A stretch of 64,000 nt of DNA from a candidate division Zixibacteria bacterium SM23_81 (GTDB taxonomy: Bacteria; SM23-81), in NCBI GenBank assembly GCA_001304015.1, contig LJUY01000002.1, positions 1 to 64,000 of the forward strand, written 5' to 3'. This document shows, one piece after another, positions 14,492 to 22,937 of the stretch. A program made the position numbers and the translations under genes. The notes under the pieces were generated by a model. It saw only the letters and a list, made by a program, of their open reading frames with translations, was not told where the DNA came from and did no database searches. The number at the start of each line of letters is the position of its first letter. Within the stretch, counting starts at the first letter, position 1.

Positions 14492-14806
14492 GGGTTCACC
14501 TGTCCAGACTGGAGACCAGAGACTCGAGATTCGTGAATCGCGGATCGTGATTCGTGTAAGATTTTCTCGCTGCTGCGGTAATATATCGGGGACCCGGGAT
14601 CCGGGGACCGTAAAAACCGAGTCTAGAGACTCGTGACTCGTGAAGAAAACAGATTCTAGATGCTGGTGAAAGAAAGACAGATCCTTGATGTTGGATCCTG
14701 GATGCTGGCAAATGATATGTTGTCAAACAACGCACTGCACAAATAGCGAACTGTCAGTCTCAAGTCTCAGGTTTCCAGGATCAAGGATCTAGGATCCAGG
14801 ATTCAG
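14492..14806. repeat. Degenerate short-repeat island between rplS and rnhB
   Basis: Non-coding. It is filled with near-copies of ATTCGTGA, GACTCGTGACTCGTG and GGATCCAGGATT. A core, TTTCTCGCTGCTGCGG followed by ATATATCGGGGACC (about 14562-14594), recurs inverted at 20584-20616. It interrupts an operon that is normally compact. Confidence 0.7.
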
Positions 14807-15148
14807 TTATTTCTTCTCTCGAATTCGCGCGCTTTTTCCTTTGAGCGCCCGAAGATAGTATAGCTTAGATCGCCGGACCTTTCCCCGCTTGACCACCTGA
14901 ATTTTTGAGATGTGGGGCGAATGCAGTGGAAATATTCGCTCCACGCCTATGCCACCGCTGACCTTGCGTACAGTAAAGGTCTCGTTGGTCCCCGAGCCTT
15001 TCCGCTTGATGACCACTCCCTGGAAAATCTGAGAGCGTTCCTTGTCGCCTTCCCGAACCAAGACGTGTACCTTCACCGTGTCGCCAGGCGCGAAATCAGG
15101 AACCTGGCCCTTTAATTGTTCAGATTCCAATTGACGAAGCACATCCAT
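14807..15148 (-). CDS. rplS: 50S ribosomal protein L19
   Basis: Large-subunit protein at the 30S-50S interface. 113 residues, normal length. It has the family segments [51 protein letters not shown] and [11 protein letters not shown]. It lies 29 bases after trmD in the rpsP-khpA-rimM-trmD-rplS order and is the last gene before a repeat island. Confidence 0.97.
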   Translation of the reverse strand: MDVLRQLESEQLKGQVPDFAPGDTVKVHVLVREGDKERSQIFQGVVIKRKGSGTNETFTVRKVSGGIGVERIFPLHSPHISKIQVVKRGKVRRSKLYYLRALKGKSARIREKK

Positions 15149-15177
15149 AGTGAACCCCAGTTCTGATGATGATGCCT

Positions 15178-15930
15178 TTAACCCCCTGCAGACTCACTCC
15201 CACGATTCTCTTCCTGGATTTGGGCAATGAGCCGTTCATCCTCCTCTGTCAAGGAGATGATCTTCAGAATCTCCGGCCTCCGCTGAAGCGTCCTTCGAAG
15301 GGCTTCTTTTTTCCGCCATATTCGAATTTGTCCATGGTCGCCGGAGAGTAAGACCTCCGGTACCCTGAGGCCCCGAAATACTCCCGGCCTGGTAAATTGA
15401 GGAGCATCCAGAATTCCGCCGAAAAAGGAGTCACTCCATGCAGATTCCTGATCACCAAGAACTCCTGGAACCTGGCGAACCACCGAGTCGATGATCACCA
15501 TAGCCGGAAGCTCTCCCCCCGTCAGAACGTAATCGCCAATAGAAATTTCCCGATCGGCTAAGGTGCGAATCCTCTCATCCAGCCCTTTATAGCGTCCACA
15601 GATGAGCAACATTCTCTTTTCCCCTGACAGGGACATCGCCATGCGGTGATGATATTGCTCTCCCTGGGGTGTCAGCAGGATGACCATGCCCCGAGGGGCT
15701 TGGCTCTGGACGCTCTCCACAGCCCGAAAGACGGGCTCTGGTTTCAAGATCATGCCGGGGCCCCCGCCGTAGGGGTAATCATCGACGGTGCCGTGTTTGT
15801 CCGAGGTATACTGGCGCAGATCGTGAAGGAGAATCTCGACCAATCCCTTTTCCTGGGCTCTTTTGATGATACTCTGACTCAGGAATCCCTTAAACATCTC
15901 TGGGAAGATGGTCAAGACATCAAGTCTCAT
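15178..15930 (-). CDS. trmD: tRNA (guanine37-N1)-methyltransferase
   Basis: Methylates G37 of tRNAs to prevent frameshifting, using SAM bound in a trefoil knot. About 250 residues starting [13 protein letters not shown]. Knot-region motifs are visible: [27 protein letters not shown] and [15 protein letters not shown]. The ATG at 15930 is chosen because GGGGAGG lies six bases upstream; a six-residue longer frame has no such site. It starts 14 bases after rimM. Confidence 0.97.
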   Translation of the reverse strand: MRLDVLTIFPEMFKGFLSQSIIKRAQEKGLVEILLHDLRQYTSDKHGTVDDYPYGGGPGMILKPEPVFRAVESVQSQAPRGMVILLTPQGEQYHHRMAMSLSGEKRMLLICGRYKGLDERIRTLADREISIGDYVLTGGELPAMVIIDSVVRQVPGVLGDQESAWSDSFFGGILDAPQFTRPGVFRGLRVPEVLLSGDHGQIRIWRKKEALRRTLQRRPEILKIISLTEEDERLIAQIQEENRGSESAGG

Positions 15931-15944
15931 CGAAGACCTCCCCT

Positions 15945-16454
15945 TCACTCCATCAAACCATCCAGGGCGCGGATGAGCACACGCCCCTGTTCTAAATCAA
16001 TATCCCTGACGATCTCTTTTACAGCGGGGATGAGCACTTCGCCTTTTTTGCTCCACACGCGATAAACATCATGTGCTGGCGTAGACCACACTCCCCGAAT
16101 CTCCCCCACCACGTCCCCACTCTCGGTTACCACCGTCAAACCCACAAGTTGAAAGCTATAGTACTTGCCGGCGGAGAGAGGCGGTAGCTTGTCTTTGGAC
16201 ACCGCCACCTCCCAATCTCGCAAGTGCCCGGCAGCAGTGAGGTCATCCACATCCTGAAGCTTTAGGATGTGGAAACGATCTCCCCCGCGCACCCACTCCA
16301 CCGAATAAGATTCTTCCTGGTCAGCTTTCACTAACCACACCTGATCCAAGTGGGCCAGGAGGTCTTCGAGCTCAAAAAAGGACACGAGCTTCAATCCACC
16401 CCGGACGCCATGGGGTTTGGTGATTTTCCCGATGACCACCAGGTCCTCCGTCAT
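15945..16454 (-). CDS. rimM: 16S rRNA processing protein RimM
   Basis: Assembly factor for the 30S head; binds S19. 169 residues. The N-terminal RimM barrel carries VIGKITKPHGVRGGLKL and the C-terminal PRC barrel carries YYSFQLVGLTV and VRDIDLEQGRVLI. It lies between khpA and trmD. Confidence 0.95.
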   Translation of the reverse strand: MTEDLVVIGKITKPHGVRGGLKLVSFFELEDLLAHLDQVWLVKADQEESYSVEWVRGGDRFHILKLQDVDDLTAAGHLRDWEVAVSKDKLPPLSAGKYYSFQLVGLTVVTESGDVVGEIRGVWSTPAHDVYRVWSKKGEVLIPAVKEIVRDIDLEQGRVLIRALDGLME

Positions 16455-16487
16455 CCTCGACTCCGCTCCCAGGAAACGCTTCAGCGT

Positions 16488-16718
16488 CTATTCTAAAATC
16501 TCCAAAACGGCTCTTTTCCCCAGTTTCGCTGAGGCGGCGTTCACCAAGATCCGAATGGATCTGGCTGTCTGTCCGTTCTTGCCGATGACTTTCCCTAAAT
16601 CTCCAGGTCCCACTCGCAACTCGTAAACGGTCGTCCTCTCACCTTCGATTTCATTGACATGAACCGCATCTGGATTATCAACGAGAGATTTCGCAATCAA
16701 CTCGATCAACTCTTTCAT
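16488..16718 (-). CDS. khpA: KH-domain RNA-binding protein KhpA
   Basis: A small KH protein that binds RNA and, in Gram-positive bacteria, partners KhpB. 76 residues. The KH signature [18 protein letters not shown] is near residues 42-59. Position between rpsP and rimM is conserved across many bacteria. Confidence 0.95.
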   Translation of the reverse strand: MKELIELIAKSLVDNPDAVHVNEIEGERTTVYELRVGPGDLGKVIGKNGQTARSIRILVNAASAKLGKRAVLEILE

Positions 16719-16789
16719 CGCAGGACCCTCCTGTGCATGCCGCCCGCCTCTATGGTGGAAAATCCCCTGATTCTATCACCTCCTCTCGG

Positions 16790-17671
16790 TTAAGCCTTCT
16801 TTTTTATGGATTTCTTTTCGCTCGCCTTGGTCGACGAGCTTTTTCCGGCAGGCGGCTTTTTCGGCGCAGCCTTCTTCTTAGCCCCGGACTTCACCGGCTT
16901 TGCAGCTGGCTTTCCGGCCTCCTTCTTGCCCCGTGGTTTCTTAGGTTTCTCCACAGCTGCGGTCTCTTCTTTAACCACCTCTTCCTCTCTAACCTTTTGA
17001 GGTTCAGTGACCTCCTTCTTCTCCTTCGCCGCTTGGACCTCTTGAACTTCCGGAGCTTTCTTCTCCTCCTTTACCGCTTGAACCTCCTCAGCTTCTGCGA
17101 CCTCCTTCTTTTCTTTTGCTGCTTTAACCTCTTCAGGTTCTGGGACCTCCTTCTCCCCTTTGGCCTCTTTAGCCTCCCGAGGTTCCGGGACCTCCTTCTC
17201 CTCCTTTGCCGCTTTAGCCTTCTGAGGTTCTGCTACCTCCTTCTCCTCTTCTGCCGTTTGGACCTCTTGAGGTTCTGGGATCTCCTTCTCAGCCTCTACC
17301 GCCACGGCCTCCACCACTTCGGGCTTCTCCGCTTTTCTAGGGGGCTTCCTGGGCTTCTTCTTCACCTTCACCTTGAGCCGAACCTCAAGCTGAGAAACAT
17401 CCTCTCCCCTCTTGAGCAGGGCCCATTTCTCGCTGAGGCCCATTCTGTACAGCAAATTCTTCACCGGAGGGGAGGGCTGGGCTCCATTTTTTAACCACCC
17501 GAAGAGTCTCTCCTCCTTAATCTCGATATCCGGAGGATCTTTCATGGGATCGTAGTACCCAATACTCTCGATATACCGGCCTCCCCTAGGCTTTCGAGAA
17601 TCGGCGACCACAATTCTGTAGAAAGGCCTCTTCTTCGCGCCCATTCTCCGAAGCCGTATCCTCACCGACAC
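16790..17671 (-). CDS. rpsP: 30S ribosomal protein S16 with long repeat tail
   Basis: Residues 1 to about 85 form a complete S16 (MSVRIRLRRMGAKKRPFYRI, ESIGYYDPMKDP, GAQPSPPVKNLL). A tail of about 200 residues then follows, where ordinary S16 proteins end at 80-120. It holds seven tandem 15-residue acidic/basic units of the form EVPEPxEVKAAKEEK (about residues 130-236) and a Lys/Ala/Pro-rich end (PKKPRGKKEAGKPAAKP) like histone H1 or bacterial HU tails. GTG at 17671 is the start: AGGAGG lies eight bases upstream and it gives the usual S16 N-terminus. The tail is probably disordered and may bind rRNA or DNA. Confidence 0.93.
   Translation of the reverse strand: MSVRIRLRRMGAKKRPFYRIVVADSRKPRGGRYIESIGYYDPMKDPPDIEIKEERLFGWLKNGAQPSPPVKNLLYRMGLSEKWALLKRGEDVSQLEVRLKVKVKKKPRKPPRKAEKPEVVEAVAVEAEKEIPEPQEVQTAEEEKEVAEPQKAKAAKEEKEVPEPREAKEAKGEKEVPEPEEVKAAKEKKEVAEAEEVQAVKEEKKAPEVQEVQAAKEKKEVTEPQKVREEEVVKEETAAVEKPKKPRGKKEAGKPAAKPVKSGAKKKAAPKKPPAGKSSSTKASEKKSIKKKA
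16964..17284 (-). repeat. Tandem 45-base repeats inside rpsP
   Basis: Seven diverged copies of a 45-base unit encode the 15-residue repeats of the S16 tail; the last copy is two residues longer. The period stays in frame. Confidence 0.85.
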
Positions 17672-17703
17672 GCTGTTCACCTCCTCTCATAACCACTTCC
17701 TGT

Positions 17704-19044
17704 TTATCTATAAATTCGACCTTTTCTTCCCTTAGCCCTCATGGAGAGCAGCTTTCTCTCCCAACCTTTTTCCCCAGCCCCATAGACCATCTTCTGAATC
17801 ATACTAAATTGCTTCAACAGCTGGTTGACCTCCTGCACATTGCGCCCACTACCTCTGGCGATCCTTTTCTTTCGGCTACCATCGATCATTTTAGGATTTT
17901 CGCGCTCTTGCGGGGTCATGGAGTTGATGATGGCCTCAACCTGAACCAAAGCCCTCTCATCCACCTGAAGCCCACTGAGTTTGAAACCCGGCACAAGATC
18001 CAATATGCTTTCCAATGATCCCATTTTTTTCAGCTGACGCAATTGGTCTAGGAAATCGTCCAGAGAAAAGGCCTTTTGGCGAAGTTTCTTCTCCAACTTC
18101 TGCTGCTGGGAAAGATCAATGGCCTCCTGAGCCTTCTCCACTAGAGTGACGACATCTCCCATTCCCAGAATCCGAGATGCCATCCGGTCAGGATAAAAGG
18201 GCTCCAGGGCATCCAGCTTCTCTCCCAAGCCCACAAATTTTATAGGCTTCCCGGTGACCGCCCTCAGAGACAGGGCGGCACCGCCACGGGCATCCCCGTC
18301 CAACTTAGTCAGCACAACCCCATCTAGGTTCAGAAGGGTGTCAAATTCTTGAGCCAGACCAACCGCCTCCTGACCCGTCATGGCATCTGCTACCAAGAGG
18401 GTCTCATTGGGGGCCACCTTCCCTCGGATCGCGACCAGCTCTTGCATCATCTCCTGGTCGATATGCCATCTGCCCGCCGTATCCAAGATGACGGCGCCGA
18501 AGCCTCCTCCACGCGCCTCCTCCACGGCCTGGACACAGATGTGAACAGGCTTTCGGTCGGGAACCATATAGACCGGGACCTGGATTTGCCGGCCCAGTAA
18601 CCGCAGCTGTTCTCCCGCCGCCGGACGATAGACATCGGCGGCCACCAGGAGAACTTTCTTGCCCTGAGACCGAAGATACTTGGCCAGCTTTCCGGCGACA
18701 GTGGTCTTCCCGCTGCCCTGTAAGCCCACTAACATGATCACCGTCGGCCCCAAGGGTGCCAAATTTAAGGTGGCGGCCGTTTCTCCCAGAAGTTGCACCA
18801 ATTCGTCGTGAACAATCTTAATCACCAGCTGCGCGGGAGTGACGCTCTTCAGGACCTCCTGCCCGACGGCCTTCTCTCGAACTCGTTCGACGAAGTCCTT
18901 GGCCACCTGATAGTTCACGTCGGCCTCCAGCAGGGCACGGCGTATATCACGTAAGGCCTCGTCGACCGTCTTCTCGGAAAGCTTGCCAAGTCCTCTTAAG
19001 GTACGGAAAGCTCCACTGAGATGTTGAGTTAACTCTTCGAACAC
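17704..19044 (-). CDS. ffh: Signal recognition particle GTPase Ffh
   Basis: Binds signal sequences on the ribosome and delivers nascent chains to the membrane through FtsY. About 446 residues. N domain FEELTQHLSGAFRTLRGLG; G domain with P-loop GLQGSGKTTVAGKLA, DTAGRWHID and TKLDGDARGG; C-terminal M domain with Met-rich helices (MTPQERENP, SRKKRIARGSG). The start is GTG at 19044 with TGAGGGA upstream, giving the standard MFEEL start; the eight extra residues of the longer frame are unlikely. It heads the translation operon, 32 bases before rpsP. Confidence 0.96.
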   Translation of the reverse strand: MFEELTQHLSGAFRTLRGLGKLSEKTVDEALRDIRRALLEADVNYQVAKDFVERVREKAVGQEVLKSVTPAQLVIKIVHDELVQLLGETAATLNLAPLGPTVIMLVGLQGSGKTTVAGKLAKYLRSQGKKVLLVAADVYRPAAGEQLRLLGRQIQVPVYMVPDRKPVHICVQAVEEARGGGFGAVILDTAGRWHIDQEMMQELVAIRGKVAPNETLLVADAMTGQEAVGLAQEFDTLLNLDGVVLTKLDGDARGGAALSLRAVTGKPIKFVGLGEKLDALEPFYPDRMASRILGMGDVVTLVEKAQEAIDLSQQQKLEKKLRQKAFSLDDFLDQLRQLKKMGSLESILDLVPGFKLSGLQVDERALVQVEAIINSMTPQERENPKMIDGSRKKRIARGSGRNVQEVNQLLKQFSMIQKMVYGAGEKGWERKLLSMRAKGRKGRIYR

Positions 19045-19165
19045 GGTTTTTCCCTCACATTTTCCCACAAAACCGCATTATCCGTCCACGGCAGATCTGC
19101 AAAAAGGGCTCGATATTTCTTTACATGTGAGCATCGGGCCTGCGAAGGGGATGCAAGGGCTCCTT

Positions 19166-20335
19166 CTACCCCGTCTCCTGTTTTTGGCCTCGAGCGATTC
19201 GAGACACCTGGTCTCGGGCTGTCTCCCGAGCCCAGCCATCTGCAGCAAGAATTTCTCCCAAATTCGGGCGGCGAACCAGTTGATGTTGACTTACCGTGTT
19301 GCCGATGACCATGGGAATATCGGTGAATCTTATTGCCTCATCCAGAAAAGCTTGCACCGCCTGCTCGTTCGCTGCGTTCAGCACTGCGGGCGTGGTTCCC
19401 CCCACATCAGCTGCATCGTAGGCCAGTTGGAGGCAGGGGAATTTTTTCTGATCGGGTCGCTGAAAAGTCAGCCTTCGCACCTGCGCCAGATCTAGAGGGG
19501 CCTCAGGGCTCTCTTCCCTCTGGGGGTAAGTCAGGGCATACTGAATGGGCAAGCGCATATCTGGCAAGCTGAGCTGAGCCAAGACAGACCTGTCGGAGAA
19601 TTCCACCATAGAATGAACTATGGACTGTTCGTGGATCAACACCTCAATCTGGGAGATAGGAATCCCGAACAGCCAATGTGCCTCGATGACCTCTAAACCC
19701 TTATTCATCAGGGTAGCGCTGTCGATGGTCACCTTCTGACCCATCTGCCAGGTGGGATGAGACAGAGCCTGCCGAGGAGAGACCGAGGTCAACTTCCCAG
19801 GGCTCAATTTCAGAAATGGCCCGCCTGAGGCCGTCAGGATGATCCTTTTTACATCTTCTCGCCTCTGGCTTTGCAAACACTGATAGATAGCGCTGTGCTC
19901 GCTGTCGATGGGGATCAGCTGGCCATCGGTTTCAGCCACCATACCCATGACCAGCTCTCCTCCCATCACCAGGCTCTCCTTGTTGGCTAGGGCCACCCGC
20001 TTGCCAGCCTGGATGGCCCCCAGGGTGGGGATCAGCCCCACGGCGCCAACCAGAGCGTTCAGGACGATGTCGGCCTCAGGAAGGGTGGCTGCCTCTTCGA
20101 GACCCTGTGGACCCACAGCCACCTTCATCCCCAAATGCTTAAGCTGGTTGGCCATTTCCGGATCGCCGATGACCACCATCTGGGGACAGAACTCCTGGGC
20201 CTGTTGACGCAGAAGTTCCACGTTCCGATGAGCTGTTAAGGCACAAACGGAAAAACGTCCCCGCAGTCGGCGGAGAACGTCCAGAGCATTTCTGCCGATG
20301 GATCCCGTTGAGCCAAGGATGACGACGCGACGCAT
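19166..20335 (-). CDS. dxr: 1-deoxy-D-xylulose 5-phosphate reductoisomerase
   Basis: Converts DXP to MEP with NADPH, the committed step of the non-mevalonate pathway. 389 residues. NADPH-binding GSTGSIGRNALDVL at 8-21; ANKESLVMGGELV; metal-binding DSEHSAIYQ; catalytic TASGGPF; WQMGQKVTIDSATLMNKGLE; and the C-terminal NAANEQAVQAFLD helices. It is separated from ffh by about 120 bases. The uppS-cdsA-rseP neighbours usual elsewhere are absent. Together with ispG it shows the bacterial isoprenoid route. Confidence 0.96.
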   Translation of the reverse strand: MRRVVILGSTGSIGRNALDVLRRLRGRFSVCALTAHRNVELLRQQAQEFCPQMVVIGDPEMANQLKHLGMKVAVGPQGLEEAATLPEADIVLNALVGAVGLIPTLGAIQAGKRVALANKESLVMGGELVMGMVAETDGQLIPIDSEHSAIYQCLQSQRREDVKRIILTASGGPFLKLSPGKLTSVSPRQALSHPTWQMGQKVTIDSATLMNKGLEVIEAHWLFGIPISQIEVLIHEQSIVHSMVEFSDRSVLAQLSLPDMRLPIQYALTYPQREESPEAPLDLAQVRRLTFQRPDQKKFPCLQLAYDAADVGGTTPAVLNAANEQAVQAFLDEAIRFTDIPMVIGNTVSQHQLVRRPNLGEILAADGWARETARDQVSRIARGQKQETG

Positions 20336-20339
20336 GCTT

Positions 20340-20671
20340 TTCCCGCTGGTTGTTCAAATCGGAATTTCTAAAATAATAACATCTTAGCAAGAAGAAAACA
20401 AGGGAAATCTGTCCCGTTTGGATTACCAGTAAGCAGGAGGCAGGAAGCAGGAGGCGGGAGGTAAGAGGCAGGAGACGGTGAAAAACGAGTAGTAGTTATC
20501 AGTTACAATTGGCGGGTCCATCACGAGTCTCGAGTCTTTATCCTCCAGTCTCCAGTTTCAGCTTTTCACGGTTCTCGGGTCTCGGTCCCCGATATGTTGT
20601 CGCGGCAGCGAGAAAGTTTTTCACGAATCTCGAATCTCGAACCTCACCACACGAGCTTCAATCGAGACAAT
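20340..20671. repeat. Degenerate short-repeat island between dxr and the hydrogenase operon
   Basis: Non-coding. It contains a purine-rich run of GCAGGAGGCAGGAAGCAGG type (20432-20475) with several G pairs and triplets, and an inverted, diverged copy of the island at 14510-14640. Shared cores are GGTCCCCGATATGTTG and CGCGGCAGCGAGAAA (20584-20616), then CACGAATCTCGAATCTCG. Confidence 0.7.
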
Positions 20672-20697
20672 AAAAAATCTGCCCGCAAAAGGCAGAT
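20672..20697 (-). terminator. Intrinsic terminator of the Mbh-type hydrogenase operon
   Basis: On the minus strand ATCTGCC pairs with GGCAGAT across seven bases and runs into TTTTTTA. It lies about 30 bases after the stop of the maturation protease, the last gene of the operon. Confidence 0.88.
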
Positions 20698-20727
20698 CCA
20701 CAGCCTACTATAACTATGGAAGACGGG

Positions 20728-21198
20728 CTAATCGTTGCGGCCAAGCAAGGATAACAGCCCCTGCTGTAGCTTTCGACACCCCTCTTTCACCTCAGGGCTC
20801 ATAGGCTGACCGAAACCGATACATTTCGCTTGAACGGCAATGAGAAAGACTTGGGCACCGGTATCAGAAGTGAGAAAATCAGCGAACAAGCCCAAAGAGA
20901 CATTATGAGTAGAGAGGCCCTCCCCCCGCCATTGGGAGGAATCGAAAACTTTCACCTCTCCGGGATCTGCGTTAAAATCGGCAGCGTCAAGCACCAGGAT
21001 CGTACCGGGGCGCTCACAACGGATGGGCCCCATATAGTTCTCCGGTGCTGAGCCACAATCAAACAGAGCCACCTCCACCCTTCCCCGCAGCCTCTGGATC
21101 ATATAGGGTCCGAAACCGTCGTCTCCCCTCAAGGGATTGCCCACCCCGACGATAACCACTCTTCCCCGCAGGCTCTCCCTTAATCGGGCGAGCACCAT
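20728..21198 (-). CDS. hycI: Hydrogenase maturation protease (HycI/HyaD family)
   Basis: Removes the C-terminal extension from a [NiFe] hydrogenase large subunit after nickel insertion. 156 residues. GVGNPLRGDDGFG near 18-30 and LVLDAADF near 69 hold the two metal-sensing acids, and STHNVSLGLF near 95 the histidine. It is the last gene of the group 4 hydrogenase operon, four bases after the NuoI-like gene, so its substrate is probably the large subunit at 27750-28952. That subunit extends about 50 residues past its last cysteine pair, consistent with processing. Confidence 0.9.
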   Translation of the reverse strand: MVLARLRESLRGRVVIVGVGNPLRGDDGFGPYMIQRLRGRVEVALFDCGSAPENYMGPIRCERPGTILVLDAADFNADPGEVKVFDSSQWRGEGLSTHNVSLGLFADFLTSDTGAQVFLIAVQAKCIGFGQPMSPEVKEGCRKLQQGLLSLLGRND

Positions 21199-21202
21199 CC
21201 TT

Positions 21203-21826
21203 CTATCCCCACTCCTCCGTCTGAATCAAACTGCGGCGGCAACTCGGGCATAACAGCCGCATGTTGTCGGTTCTCTTCAAGGGGCGCTCGGATCGGGTGG
21301 CCATTTCATCCACCAAACCCATATCCCCCCAAGCCGCCAATACCAAAGCGGGATTGGAATAGGCGATGGGGCCTAACTTTCGAGCTATCCACTGGGCATG
21401 CTTGCGGCTGGTGATGAACTCACCGCACACATCACAGGTGAGAAGCTCGTCCTCCACGGTCTCAACGGCCTCGGAGCGATCGAAAACGGCCAGGTCGAAT
21501 TTGTTGCTGAGAATGATCCCCTTTTCCGTAATGCAGGCCCGTTGACATTGACCACAGAAGATGCAGATATCATAGTGCAGGACCATGCGACGCACCGCTG
21601 TGCCGTCCTCCCTTCGCTCCTGGACCATGTCAATGGCCCCTGGGGGACAGACCTCGCCGCAGGCTCCACAAAGAACGCAGTCATCCTCATGATATTCCGG
21701 TTTGCCGCGGTAACGTTCGGAGATGATGGCCGGAGCTTTGGGGAATTTACTCGTATATGGGCCCTTCACCAGGGCCGTCACAGCCTCTTTCAGCTCTCTG
21801 AGTTTGGGCTTCCTCAAAATGTACAA
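21203..21826 (-). CDS. NuoI/HycF-like two-cluster ferredoxin subunit (MbhN type)
   Basis: Carries electrons between the peripheral module and the NuoB-like subunit. 207 residues. Two [4Fe-4S] motifs are intact: CVLCGACGEVCPPG near 46-59 and CIFCGQCQRAC near 87-97. A C-terminal extension has two more pairs, CDVC near 130 and CPSC near 194, resembling the zinc-binding tail of HycF. It follows mnhG by 10 bases and precedes the maturation protease. Its position after the antiporter genes matches MbhN in archaeal Mbh operons. Confidence 0.9.
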   Translation of the reverse strand: MYILRKPKLRELKEAVTALVKGPYTSKFPKAPAIISERYRGKPEYHEDDCVLCGACGEVCPPGAIDMVQERREDGTAVRRMVLHYDICIFCGQCQRACITEKGIILSNKFDLAVFDRSEAVETVEDELLTCDVCGEFITSRKHAQWIARKLGPIAYSNPALVLAAWGDMGLVDEMATRSERPLKRTDNMRLLCPSCRRSLIQTEEWG

Positions 21827-21836
21827 CCTCCCGCAA

Positions 21837-22175
21837 TCACTGGTCTAGCTTTCCCTCCTGGTCCTCAGCGTATTTGTCCATCACGCTTCCCTTCCACAGT
21901 TTAACCCCAGAACGATGGGCACCTCTGGCCAGAGCATGAGCGCCTGTGGGAGAGGATAACAGAACGAAAATGGCGCAGAGCAGGGCTTTGATGCCCATGG
22001 CGCCTCCCGAGTGAACCAGGACGCCCACGAGGATCAAACAGGTCCCCAGGGTCACGCACTTAGTGGCTCCCTGGAGACGGTTGTAAATATCCGGCAGCCG
22101 GACCAGGCCGATGCATCCAAAAAGGTCGAAAGCCACCCCAATGGAGATGATCACCATGCCGATGGTCTCACTCAT
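21837..22175 (-). CDS. mnhG: MnhG/MbhC-like antiporter subunit
   Basis: Small membrane subunit of the Mrp-type Na+/H+ antiporter module. 112 residues, three membrane helices, and the family motifs GLVRLPDIYNRLQGATK, TLGTCLILVGV and SSPTGAHALARGAHRSG. It overlaps mnhF by eight bases. It contributes to ion translocation by the group 4 hydrogenase. Confidence 0.92.
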   Translation of the reverse strand: MSETIGMVIISIGVAFDLFGCIGLVRLPDIYNRLQGATKCVTLGTCLILVGVLVHSGGAMGIKALLCAIFVLLSSPTGAHALARGAHRSGVKLWKGSVMDKYAEDQEGKLDQ

Positions 22176-22422
22176 CGAATCCCCTTCCCTCTAAGAATTT
22201 GGCCAGAGCGATGGTGCCGATGAAGCTCAGCAATGCCCATGAGATGGCCACGTTCATATACCAGTCTTTCCCGGTGAGAATAGCTGTAAAGGCACAAAAT
22301 CCCACCACTAGAGTCCCCAGGATGTCGATCCCCACGGTGCGATCCGGAGGAGTGGGCCCCATGCCAATGCGGTATAAACAAAGAAAACAACAGAGGATCA
22401 ATAGGACCATCAACACGATCAT
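22168..22422 (-). CDS. mnhF: MnhF/MbhB-like antiporter subunit
   Basis: 84 residues, three membrane helices. GMGPTPPDRTVGIDILGTLV is the family signature. It overlaps both neighbours by four to eight bases, as expected for stoichiometric subunits. Confidence 0.92.
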   Translation of the reverse strand: MIVLMVLLILCCFLCLYRIGMGPTPPDRTVGIDILGTLVVGFCAFTAILTGKDWYMNVAISWALLSFIGTIALAKFLEGRGFDE

Positions 22423-22907
22423 TCGAAAATTCTCCTCAGGAAAACCTCAAACCTCTTGACGATGACCTCCGTTTCCTCCTGGGGATCTTCCGTGACGATG
22501 TTGATCCAGTGGATGTACAGGTGATCGCCAATGATGTCCACAGTCAACGTACCGGGAGTCAGGGTAATGGAATTTGCCAGGAAGGTTTTGGCCATGTCGC
22601 TCTTGAGACTGGTGCGCACCTTAACGATGCCTGGTCGAATGGGCATCTCCGGATGGAGGACTCGATAGGCTACATCCAGGTTGGCCCGAACCACATAGTA
22701 GAAAAACACCGGCAAATAGAGTAGAAACCAGAAGTACCGCGCGGGCTGCACCAATTTCTCCGAACCTTGAAGAAACACGTCGTACAACATAATGCTCAGC
22801 AACAAGGCCAGAGCGACGCCCACGATGACCTCCTGCGGAGCCAAAGACCAGGTGAGCAAAAGCCAGAGGATGAAGATAATCAGAAATTGAAAAATTCTCG
22901 TGGCCAT
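22419..22907 (-). CDS. mnhE: MnhE/MbhA-like antiporter subunit
   Basis: 162 residues with two N-terminal membrane helices and a soluble C-terminal domain. Family segments: VVRANLDVAYRVLHPEMPI, FLANSITLTPGTLTVDI and LYIHWINIVTED. It overlaps mnhF by four bases and follows the MnhD-like gene by 30 bases. Confidence 0.92.
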   Translation of the reverse strand: MATRIFQFLIIFILWLLLTWSLAPQEVIVGVALALLLSIMLYDVFLQGSEKLVQPARYFWFLLYLPVFFYYVVRANLDVAYRVLHPEMPIRPGIVKVRTSLKSDMAKTFLANSITLTPGTLTVDIIGDHLYIHWINIVTEDPQEETEVIVKRFEVFLRRIFE

Positions 22908-22937
22908 TTTGGCAATACCCTTCCCGCCTGAGTGCTT

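Noticed and set aside
16964-17284. CRISPR-like array
   Set aside because: The 45-base repeats are in frame inside rpsP, have no spacers and diverge as coding repeats.
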